From Pseudomonadota bacterium (GTDB lineage: Bacteria > Pseudomonadota > Gammaproteobacteria > Berkiellales > Berkiellaceae), in contig JAFECS010000015.1 of assembly GCA_018241965.1 (NCBI GenBank), forward strand, positions 105,638 through 152,959: a stretch of 47,322 nt of DNA. The letters are read 5' to 3'. This document shows, in pieces, positions 1-6,518 of this stretch; the first letter of the stretch is position 1; each line of letters starts with the position of its first letter. Made by a program: the position numbers and the translations under genes. Below the pieces are notes generated by a model that worked only from the letters and a program-made list of their open reading frames with translations, was not told the DNA's origin and made no database searches.

Positions 1-1
1 T

Positions 2-67
2 GGTATTGGGCGTGGCGAAAAAGTAAGTGCTAAACTAAGCAGTCTTAAAGACGAAGTGTTTGCGTGA
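2..67 (+). CDS. Possible 3' end of a gene cut by the window edge
   Basis: Frame 2 is open from the first base and stops with TGA at 65-67, giving a 21-residue tail that includes GRGEKVSAKL. The composition (charged, no low-complexity bias) looks coding, but the piece is too short to assign. If real, it converges on the GtrA-like gene and overlaps its 3' end by about 30 bp. It could equally be chance open frame. Confidence 0.25.
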   Translation, partial: GIGRGEKVSAKLSSLKDEVFA

Positions 68-442
68 TAAAAAGTTCCAACCAAAGGCAACGCCCATAGC
101 AAAAAGTTTGCTCAGCACCATGGGTAAAGCGAGGAGCTCAAAAGCAATAAACAGGCAGGTGTGGTGAATGCAAAGCCCCACACCGCTGACTAAATAAGTG
201 AGTGCAAAACGCGCCTCTTGGGATCGCGCTTGTTGTTGCTTAAAAACAAAGTGATTACAAAGCAAGAAGTTAACTAAAGTAGCAACAACAAAGCTACCTG
301 TGGCTAAGATAAGATAGTGTAAGGCAATGGTTTCTCTGAGGATGAGAAACAAAGAAATATCGACCAAAGCGGATATACCGCCAACGAGGATGTATTGGTA
401 AAGCTTTGGATCGGTTAATAATTGAAAGATAAATTTTTTCAT
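35..442 (-). CDS. GtrA-like polytopic membrane protein
   Basis: This is a small (135 aa) membrane protein of the GtrA/DPMS flippase-like family. Members are thought to help move lipid-linked sugars across the inner membrane for glycosylation of O-antigen, teichoic acid or lipid A. The sequence shows the family layout: a short cytoplasmic start (MKKFIFQLL), then LVGGISALVDISLFLIL, LATGSFVVATLVNFLL, an HFVF motif, two further hydrophobic helices, and a closing NFLSRKHFVF. The FNF/HFVF-type turns are typical of GtrA. The frame stays open 37 codons further upstream, but the extension has no family similarity and would overlap the divergent glycosyltransferase start, so I chose the ATG at 442. It is divergent from the GT2 gene at 480. 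Substrate is unknown; a role in exporting a sugar donor for the adjacent cluster is inferred. Confidence 0.8.
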   Translation of the reverse strand: MKKFIFQLLTDPKLYQYILVGGISALVDISLFLILRETIALHYLILATGSFVVATLVNFLLCNHFVFKQQQARSQEARFALTYLVSGVGLCIHHTCLFIAFELLALPMVLSKLFAMGVAFGWNFLSRKHFVFKTA

Positions 443-479
443 GGTGAAAATATAACATAGGAATTTGGCTTTAACCAAT

Positions 480-1241
480 ATGCAACCATCCATTTCCATT
501 ATTATTGCTGTTAAAAACGCTAAAGATTTATTAGCACAAACCTTAAACAGCATAAGCCTGCAAGAATATCATCCATTAGAAGTGATTGTGATAGACGGTG
601 GCTCAACCGATGGCACCACAGCAGTTATGGCCGCTAACAAAGACATTATTTCTAAAAGCACGAGCGAGCCAGACAAAGGGATCTCGGATGCTTTTAATAA
701 AGGGCTGATGCTTGCCACCGGAGACTATATTAACTTTCAAGGTGCAGGTGACACGCTTTATTCACCCACAGCACTTAAAGATTTATTTCAGAACATAGAA
801 AAAGACGCTTTATTAGTCTGTGGGCAAGTCAGGCGTGTTCAAGAAGATGGCATAACGCCCATTTGGATTGCACCTAAAAAAGCAACCGTGTTTCATCCAA
901 AATCATTGCTATTTAAAATGAGCCTGCCGCATCAAGGTTTATTTACCCATCGACAGTTTTTTGAAAAATACGGATTATTTGATGAAAAAGTCCGTTTTGC
1001 CATGGACTATGATCTCCTGTTAAGAGCCTTTCATACCTTTCCTAAAACCATCGTGAAAGAAGTGATGGTATCTAATTGGCGCGCAGGGGGAATAGGAAGT
1101 AATAGAATAAGCGAAATTTTCGATGAGTATCATCGATTAAAAGCGAAGTATCAGGTGGCTTCACCCCTTGTTTTAAAATTAATTGATATGTTTACACGCG
1201 CAAAGTATAAACTCAAAACGACGCTAAAGGTGGCCTACTAA
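480..1241 (+). CDS. Glycosyltransferase family 2
   Basis: This is a GT-A fold glycosyltransferase (253 aa), probably adding one sugar to a growing surface polysaccharide repeat at the cytoplasmic face of the inner membrane. Seen directly: the N-terminal beta strand SISIIIAVKNA, the nucleotide-binding VIVIDGGSTDGT, SEPDKGISDAFNKG and the metal/donor-loop equivalent NFQGAGDTLY, all characteristic of the WcaA-like GT2 branch. A TTG 15 bases upstream (465) is also in frame; the ATG at 480 places the first strand at the usual distance from the N-terminus. The stop codon shares its last base with the start of the FkbM gene, so the two are probably co-translated. Donor and acceptor cannot be told from sequence. 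Confidence 0.88.
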   Translation: MQPSISIIIAVKNAKDLLAQTLNSISLQEYHPLEVIVIDGGSTDGTTAVMAANKDIISKSTSEPDKGISDAFNKGLMLATGDYINFQGAGDTLYSPTALKDLFQNIEKDALLVCGQVRRVQEDGITPIWIAPKKATVFHPKSLLFKMSLPHQGLFTHRQFFEKYGLFDEKVRFAMDYDLLLRAFHTFPKTIVKEVMVSNWRAGGIGSNRISEIFDEYHRLKAKYQVASPLVLKLIDMFTRAKYKLKTTLKVAY

Positions 1242-2014
1242 TGAATGCGATCTTACAGGTAAGCCGTTATATTTATCAGCATAATCCTTGGTATAGCGTT
1301 CCTTTTAAGTTTGTACAGGCGTTCGTTTATCAGCTGCGAAAAAGATTTGTACAGCACTTATCCACCAAAAAACTATTCAATGGTTATAAGAGTTATCTGT
1401 TTGCGCATAACCCCATCACATCTGCGCTAGTTTATACGGATATCCCCGATAAAACAGAAATTTATGCCTTAAGAAAATTTGCAGATAGCGAAACCATATT
1501 TTTGGATATTGGCGCCAATGTAGGGTTATATTGCTTATTTTTGGCTGATATTGTAAAAGACTTTTACGCTTTTGAGGCACACCCAGAAACGGCAAAATGT
1601 TGCAAAATGAATTTTGCATTAAATAATCTTAATGAAAATCGCCTGATTGAAATGGCGGTAAGCAATAACAATACCCCCATTTACTTTTCAAATAAAGATA
1701 AGGCAAGCCCCATTAACCATATTGTGAATAGCAAAGAGGATGCCATTACCGTGATGGCAACAACGCTTGATCAATTTGTACAATCTTGTGACTTTAACAA
1801 AGAGACAAAGTTTATTTTAAAAATTGATGTTGAAGGCCATGAGTATGAAGTTTTTGAAGGCGCCAAAGCTTTCTTACAACATCATGCTATCAAAGCGATT
1901 ATCTTTGAAAGTTTCTCCGTTAAAAATAATGAGATTATTGCGCTGTTACAGGCTTTAGGGTTTAAAACACAGCCAATAGGCAGCAATAATATACTTGCCT
2001 TCAAGCAAGCTTAA
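1241..2014 (+). CDS. FkbM family SAM-dependent methyltransferase
   Basis: The 257-aa protein has a class I methyltransferase core: IFLDIGANVGLYCLFLA (SAM-binding glycine loop, about residues 88-104), YAFEAHPETAKCC (motif II acid), and near the C-terminus LKIDVEGHEYEVFEGA, the hallmark of the FkbM family. FkbM proteins O-methylate sugars or polyketides; in a polysaccharide cluster the likely target is a sugar hydroxyl of the glycan. The start codon overlaps the preceding GT2 stop (TAATG), and the next gene begins within a few bases of its stop, so this is the middle gene of a three-gene rightward operon. The exact position methylated is unknown. Confidence 0.88.
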   Translation: MNAILQVSRYIYQHNPWYSVPFKFVQAFVYQLRKRFVQHLSTKKLFNGYKSYLFAHNPITSALVYTDIPDKTEIYALRKFADSETIFLDIGANVGLYCLFLADIVKDFYAFEAHPETAKCCKMNFALNNLNENRLIEMAVSNNNTPIYFSNKDKASPINHIVNSKEDAITVMATTLDQFVQSCDFNKETKFILKIDVEGHEYEVFEGAKAFLQHHAIKAIIFESFSVKNNEIIALLQALGFKTQPIGSNNILAFKQA

Positions 2015-2022
2015 GGATGCGT

Positions 2023-3162
2023 ATGACCAAGGCATGGCTAAAGGAAAATAAACACTATCTCTTTTATGGCTTTATTGTGGTACTTACCTTAAGTCGTGTG
2101 CTGGGAAGTAGAATTCTTGCGTGCCTGCCTGATTTTGATTGCAATGCTTATATCCAAATGGCGAATACCATTACTTACGATAGTACTATTTTACCGCATC
2201 ATGCGATGCGCCTATTACCCGCGTTGATGGCACATGGGTTAATGTTATTGGGGCTATCCACTGAACTTGCTTTTAGAATTTTATCCGATAGCACATATGT
2301 TCTGTTTGGCTGCTTAACCTTTTGGGTGTTGAAACAATTTAGAGTAAATAGCCTACTTGCATTAGCGACAACGCTGTTATGTTTAGCACCGCATCATGCT
2401 ATGCGGATCCCCTTGCAAAATGTTTATCAGCTTTGCGATATGATGACTTATCCTATTTCCTTAATGCTGGTTTACTTTTCGCTTAAAGAAAAGGGTAAAT
2501 GGGTTTTTGCTTTATCAATTGTTGCCTTGCTGACCAAACAAACGGTTTTTGGTTTGGGTGGGTTATCGCTCTTGTATTGTTTTTATAAAACTCGGCGAAT
2601 TGAAAATCTCATCTATGCGGTCATATTAGGCTTATCCTACCTTGGGTTGTCACAGTATTATCATGCTTTTTCTATCGTTGGCCATCATTTGATACCCAAT
2701 AGTGACTTTTTTACGTTATCGAATATAGGCTGGATAATACAAGATTCAAAAATTATTGAGTTATTTATTCCTATTATTCCCTTCATGATTATTTACTTTA
2801 AAGAAATTGCTCAATTTCTTGTTCGCTATTGGCATATTGCAGGATATATGGCGGTGGTGATGGGCCAACCCTTTATTGCTTATCATTTAACAGGCAATAA
2901 CTTTGCCCGCCTTGCCTTACAAGGAGCGTGGATAGTTTATTTGATTATTGGTTTATCGTTAGGTGCAAGGTGGCAGCAAGATAAGAAATTCCAAGCGTTA
3001 TTCTTAATTTATAGTTTAGCGGTTTTCTTTACCTGGAGTGTGCATTCGCGTTTAATTTATATGCTTTCATTTATTGCGCTTTGGTTAATATATTACAAAA
3101 CGAGTTCGTCTAAAGCTTGTGCTTTAACGATTTTCTCTAAAAGTTCCCCTAACGCGTCATAG
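2023..3162 (+). CDS. Polytopic membrane protein, possible GT-C-type glycosyltransferase
   Basis: About 379 aa with roughly ten hydrophobic segments. The first large loop after the first helix carries the acidic pair PDFDCNAYIQMA and then HHAMRLLPALMAHGL, which resembles the loop-1 region of GT-C enzymes that use polyprenyl-phosphate sugars; this assignment is tentative. An in-frame ATG lies at 2017 but is immediately preceded by the AAGG ribosome site, so the ATG at 2023, with a 5-base spacer, is preferred. It follows the FkbM gene by a few bases. The last ~23 codons overlap the 3' end of the oppositely oriented Rpn gene, and the polar, Ser-rich tail (KTSSSKACALT) looks unlike a native terminus. 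A polymerase (Wzy-like) role is an alternative. Confidence 0.7.
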   Translation: MTKAWLKENKHYLFYGFIVVLTLSRVLGSRILACLPDFDCNAYIQMANTITYDSTILPHHAMRLLPALMAHGLMLLGLSTELAFRILSDSTYVLFGCLTFWVLKQFRVNSLLALATTLLCLAPHHAMRIPLQNVYQLCDMMTYPISLMLVYFSLKEKGKWVFALSIVALLTKQTVFGLGGLSLLYCFYKTRRIENLIYAVILGLSYLGLSQYYHAFSIVGHHLIPNSDFFTLSNIGWIIQDSKIIELFIPIIPFMIIYFKEIAQFLVRYWHIAGYMAVVMGQPFIAYHLTGNNFARLALQGAWIVYLIIGLSLGARWQQDKKFQALFLIYSLAVFFTWSVHSRLIYMLSFIALWLIYYKTSSSKACALTIFSKSSPNAS

Positions 3163-4136
3163 GGCATTTCCTGAACTTTTTCTTTAATTGTTAATGGTGC
3201 AGAGGGAAACTTGAGATCTAGCAACTTCAGTGATAATGAAAGACGCTCATTGTAAGTACCAGTTTGGATCCCTTGTTGTATGCCTTGTTGCATGCCTTGT
3301 TGCATGCCTTGTTGCATGCCTTGTTGCATGCCTTGTTGCATGCCTTGTTGCATACCTTGTTGGATCTTATCTTTTTCCCATTGATCGATTCTTTCGCTTA
3401 ACATAAGACTTACCTCATTCAAATCGATAAATTCTTTTCTCGCAAATCGCTTTCGAGGTTTCCATACTCGGTTAATATACACAACAAAGGCTTTACGTAA
3501 GCTATTAAACTGATCGCCTTGTAGTTGCGCTATTAACTTGTCGATAATTAACTTTGTGTTTGATAAATTACAAACATTTTCTAGCTCTACAAATGAAGAA
3601 ACTATATTATCTTCCTCAAAAGTATACTCTTCCAAATCAATTTGCCCAATATCCAGTACCGCATATTCGATATTGGGCTGATATTTTTTTAAACCTTCAG
3701 GAATTGCAAAGTTAAAACAATCTTTTAATTTCGTAGGTGCATCCCAAGTTTTTGAACCCGTATATAACACTAATGAAAAAACAGGGGGCAATTCATCAAC
3801 GGTTTTAATGTGCTTTTGCCTTATTAAATCTTGATAAATAAGCCCTATATAGGTCAAGACTCGAACAGCCATAAATTTATCAATGGCGCTTTGGAATTCT
3901 AATAGGCAAATAATGTAAAGCGGCTTTCTTTTAAAGTCTATTTTCCAAATAATGTCACTTTCTCGTGTTCTTAAATCATCGGTAACATGTTTAACGCTTA
4001 CTTTTTGTAAACTAGAAAAATCAAGTTGTTTAGTCCAAGCTTCAGGCACAAAACCTTTAATTAAAGATTCGATCATGACAGGATGCGAAAACAATAGTTT
4101 TAATGCATGATCATAACCATGAGTTGTTTTGCGCAT
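3093..4136 (-). CDS. Rpn family PD-(D/E)XK nuclease / putative transposase
   Basis: The 347-aa protein belongs to the Rpn/transposase_31 family of recombination-promoting nucleases. The nuclease core is visible: KLLFSHP near the start, then D61-IIWKIDFKRKPLYIICLLE80-F-Q82, the D...ExQ form of the PD-(D/E)XK site, followed by LTYIGLIYQDL and VFSLVLYTGSKTWD. Around residues 260-291 there are eight consecutive QQG(M/I) units, a low-complexity spacer typical of Rpn proteins just before the C-terminal helical tail. It sits between the rightward GT2-FkbM-membrane operon and the leftward decoration cassette, overlapping the membrane gene's 3' end by 70 bp tail to tail, which suggests insertion into the cluster. 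A second member of the family lies at 26398. Whether it mobilises itself is unknown; no terminal repeats were recognised. Confidence 0.88.
   Translation of the reverse strand: MRKTTHGYDHALKLLFSHPVMIESLIKGFVPEAWTKQLDFSSLQKVSVKHVTDDLRTRESDIIWKIDFKRKPLYIICLLEFQSAIDKFMAVRVLTYIGLIYQDLIRQKHIKTVDELPPVFSLVLYTGSKTWDAPTKLKDCFNFAIPEGLKKYQPNIEYAVLDIGQIDLEEYTFEEDNIVSSFVELENVCNLSNTKLIIDKLIAQLQGDQFNSLRKAFVVYINRVWKPRKRFARKEFIDLNEVSLMLSERIDQWEKDKIQQGMQQGMQQGMQQGMQQGMQQGMQQGIQQGIQTGTYNERLSLSLKLLDLKFPSAPLTIKEKVQEMPYDALGELLEKIVKAQALDELVL
3267..3362. repeat. Eight tandem 12-bp units inside the Rpn gene
   Basis: A 12-bp unit (TTGTTGCATGCC on the + strand) is repeated eight times with a few substitutions in the outer copies, encoding the QQGM/QQGI run. 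Being a multiple of three, copy-number change would keep the frame, so the length is expected to vary between strains by slippage. Confidence 0.95.
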
Positions 4137-4220
4137 TTACTAGACGTCCTGTCATCTTTGATATTGCAAGATCTCTCAAATAATAATCGTGCAGTAATCA
4201 AAAGGCAACAGAAAATTTAC

Positions 4221-4958
4221 TTAAGCGTGAGTTTTCTTTGCCACAACAATATTATCTAAATACAGATCTGGATTGTTGGGGAACAATTTACCGAAACTAA
4301 GCCCCAGCAAAGTGATAGGCGACATGATAAAAAGACAAACCAATTGGTTCCAGTAACCATTTTTGGTAAACAATTTTTTATAAAGGTAAGCGTTAATCAG
4401 TTGGAATATCAGTGCCAGGTTAGCCACCGATTTTTTAAAAGCAATAATTTCAAACCCATGTTCTTTTAATAACGCATTTAGCGCAAACGAAGAATATCTG
4501 GCAAAGTCATAGGGCTGTTCATGCTCATCCCACACAAAAGGGACGCTGAGCATCAGTATGCCATTGTCTTTTAACACTCGATGTATTTCACTCAGGAATG
4601 CTTGCGGATGAAAAATATGTTCAAACACTTGATGAGAAACTACGCTGTCCATAGAAGCATTGTCAAAGGGCAGTATTTTACCATCGTAAAAAAAGTCGGC
4701 TTTTTTAAAAGCGCGATTCTCTTTAGTATCAAGTTCAAGGCCAATATATTCTGACGAGGCGCATAAGCTTTGATAGGGTTTTTGGCCACAACCAATGTCT
4801 AAAGTTTTACCTTGTATATAACTGCCCAACAGTTGAACTGCATGATATAAGCCGCTTCTTGCAATAAAATAAGGGTTTACAAATATCCCTAATAGGGAAG
4901 GCTTAAATTGTTGCTTTAATAGAAGCTTCACGGCCTTGGATTTTAGTTGAGAAATCAC
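4221..4958 (-). CDS. Class I SAM-dependent methyltransferase
   Basis: A 245-aa Methyltransf_11-type enzyme. The SAM site is KTLDIGCGQKPYQSL (about residues 51-65), followed by YIGLELDTKE (acidic loop), PFDNASMDSVVSHQVFEHI (motif for the post-II region) and LKDNGILMLSVPF. A hydrophobic stretch near the C-terminus (LVCLFIMSPITLLGLSFG) may associate with the membrane. It starts with GTG, overlapping the stop of the SGNH hydrolase gene by 4 bp, and is the last gene of the leftward carbamoyltransferase cassette. A sugar or lipid-linked intermediate is the likely substrate by context, but the specificity is unknown. Confidence 0.85.
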   Translation of the reverse strand: MISQLKSKAVKLLLKQQFKPSLLGIFVNPYFIARSGLYHAVQLLGSYIQGKTLDIGCGQKPYQSLCASSEYIGLELDTKENRAFKKADFFYDGKILPFDNASMDSVVSHQVFEHIFHPQAFLSEIHRVLKDNGILMLSVPFVWDEHEQPYDFARYSSFALNALLKEHGFEIIAFKKSVANLALIFQLINAYLYKKLFTKNGYWNQLVCLFIMSPITLLGLSFGKLFPNNPDLYLDNIVVAKKTHA

Positions 4959-5953
4959 GATTTACTGTATCCTGATTGATTTTCTACAAACAGAGATTCT
5001 TTTTCACGATGATCCAAAATTTCTTTTAAATCATGCGCCATGATAGTTGCCCAAAGTTGATGGCCTTTCTCGGACAGATGAATATCATCATGAAAGTATT
5101 GAGGGATCTCATCTGCGGGGATCTCTTTGATCCTATCTTTAATATAGATAACATTTAAGCCATATTTTGCTAAAGTATTTTTAATAATTTCATCTTGCGC
5201 GCTTTTGCCCAAGAGCTCTTGTTGGCTTGGGGTAATATAAATAATATGATCGCGCTGATTTTCTTTTAAATAGCTATCTAATTCTTTCAGGTGGCGTACC
5301 GCAATGTCTACAATCAGTTCTTTTTCCTGTGGGCTTGCTATATTAATGTTAAAGATAGCGCCTTTTTTAAGTTGCAACTCATAGACAAAGTATTGAAACA
5401 ACTCTTCTAACGCGCAGCTGGGCTTTCTGGTCCAAAAGGGTTGCCCACCAATACGGTTTAAACCGCGATAAAAATCGCCTTCGGGAAAAACACTCACATA
5501 CACTTGGGCGGGTAAAAACTGCATTTCTTTAATCAACGCATGTACATTGATAACGCCCCAGCCATTTACGCCTGCATTGCCGGTCATGAATTTAGGATAA
5601 TGTGTGCCCACTAAATGTGAAAACAGTTGCTGATTGGTAATGTAGCTACCGCCATAGGTGACTGAATCGCCTAAAAATAATATTTTGTGCGAAAAATCAT
5701 GAATATCCCAATCTTTATCTGCTCTTAAACCCAAATTATTTATACTGATAGTATGATTGGCTTGTCTTGCAACAGTTTGCGAAGCAATAGGGCGGTAACC
5801 ATAAATCGGGTTGGCTTCGTAAAGCACGACATTGCCTAAGCCAAAAACTTTATTGGCTAAGAGGTTAAAGAGGTAAATGCCACTAAGCAAAAGCAAAGTG
5901 GCAAAACTTATTAAAGTTAGCTTGGGAAAACGTTCAAACAGTGACTTTTTCAT
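4955..5953 (-). CDS. SGNH/GDSL hydrolase-like protein, membrane anchored
   Basis: 332 aa with one N-terminal membrane segment (LTLISFATLLLLSGIYLFNLL, residues 12-32), so the catalytic part probably lies in the periplasm. Block I is ILFLGDSVTYGGS (residues 91-103, nucleophile Ser97), block III is GNAGVNGWG (oxyanion Asn around 130) and block V is FHDDIHLSEKGHQLW with the Asp-x-x-His pair. The family contains esterases and O-acyltransferase-like enzymes that add or remove acyl groups on polysaccharides. It is linked to the downstream methyltransferase by a 4-bp overlap and follows the DUF5989 gene by 6 bp with an AAGG ribosome site. Proteins of this type regularly accompany the carbamoyltransferase/SxtJ/DUF5989 trio. 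Whether it carbamoylates, acylates or deacylates is open. Confidence 0.85.
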   Translation of the reverse strand: MKKSLFERFPKLTLISFATLLLLSGIYLFNLLANKVFGLGNVVLYEANPIYGYRPIASQTVARQANHTISINNLGLRADKDWDIHDFSHKILFLGDSVTYGGSYITNQQLFSHLVGTHYPKFMTGNAGVNGWGVINVHALIKEMQFLPAQVYVSVFPEGDFYRGLNRIGGQPFWTRKPSCALEELFQYFVYELQLKKGAIFNINIASPQEKELIVDIAVRHLKELDSYLKENQRDHIIYITPSQQELLGKSAQDEIIKNTLAKYGLNVIYIKDRIKEIPADEIPQYFHDDIHLSEKGHQLWATIMAHDLKEILDHREKESLFVENQSGYSKS

Positions 5954-5959
5954 ATAACC

Positions 5960-6112
5960 TTAAAACAAAGTATATATAAACGGTGCCACGGCTGAGCCTT
6001 GGGTGAAGACAATTAAAGCACCCAGTAACACTAAAACCCCAATAACTGGTGCTAACCAGAATTTTTTTCGGGTTTTCATAAATTGCCAGAGATCAACTAT
6101 TACATCTATCAT
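5960..6112 (-). CDS. DUF5989 family small membrane protein (50 aa)
   Basis: A 50-residue protein beginning MIDVIVDLWQFMKTRKKFW and continuing with a single hydrophobic helix (LAPVIGVLVLLGALIVF) and a short tail ending FIYTLF. The pattern of an amphipathic start, the basic RKK-FW boundary and one helix matches DUF5989 proteins, which are found next to NodU/CmcH-type carbamoyltransferases and SxtJ proteins. Its start overlaps the SxtJ-like stop by one base (TAATG) and it ends 6 bp before the SGNH gene, so it is inside a tight operon. It is short enough to be missed by automatic gene calling. Its role is unknown; a scaffold or anchor for the modification enzymes is a guess. Confidence 0.88.
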   Translation of the reverse strand: MIDVIVDLWQFMKTRKKFWLAPVIGVLVLLGALIVFTQGSAVAPFIYTLF

Positions 6113-6510
6113 TAGAATGGTTTCTCCATATGAGAAGGCGGTTGTTGTGTTGATTTCTTACGATAAGAATCAACATTATTAAGATATCCTCTGTCCATGG
6201 GATCTTTGCCAAAAAGACGCATAAAGAGGCCCATGGGGGTAATTAAAACATAAAAAATAACCCCTAAAATAATCCGGGTATTGATCCAGCCAAGGTAATG
6301 ACCTAATTTCATCCATGGTTTGTAGATAAAGTTTAAGTATTGAGGCTTAAAAAGCGTAGGCACTAAAAGGATGCTAGCAGTTACATAGGGCCACAAAGGC
6401 AGAGGATGGTCTTTTAAAAATGGAAAAAGTAATCCAAAAATGGCCACTAAGCCAATAATTAAAACTATACCAAATTTTTTTAACTGAGTGTTATCTATAA
6501 TTTCTTGCAT
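6112..6510 (-). CDS. SxtJ-like small membrane protein
   Basis: 132 aa with two to three hydrophobic helices: FGIVLIIGLVAIFGLLFPFL, LWPYVTASILLVPTLF and IILGVIFYVLITPMGLFMRL, then the conserved-looking LFGKDPMDRGY and a basic polar tail. This matches the SxtJ family, named from the saxitoxin cluster and commonly found beside carbamoyltransferases. It starts 8 bp after the carbamoyltransferase stop and overlaps the DUF5989 start by one base. The biochemical role of the family is not established. Context implies that it works with the carbamoyltransferase at the membrane. Confidence 0.83.
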   Translation of the reverse strand: MQEIIDNTQLKKFGIVLIIGLVAIFGLLFPFLKDHPLPLWPYVTASILLVPTLFKPQYLNFIYKPWMKLGHYLGWINTRIILGVIFYVLITPMGLFMRLFGKDPMDRGYLNNVDSYRKKSTQQPPSHMEKPF

Positions 6511-6518
6511 AGCTTACC

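Noticed and set aside
3267..3362. Tandem repeats as a CRISPR array
   Set aside because: Units are 12 bp, contiguous, without spacers, and encode QQGM in frame.
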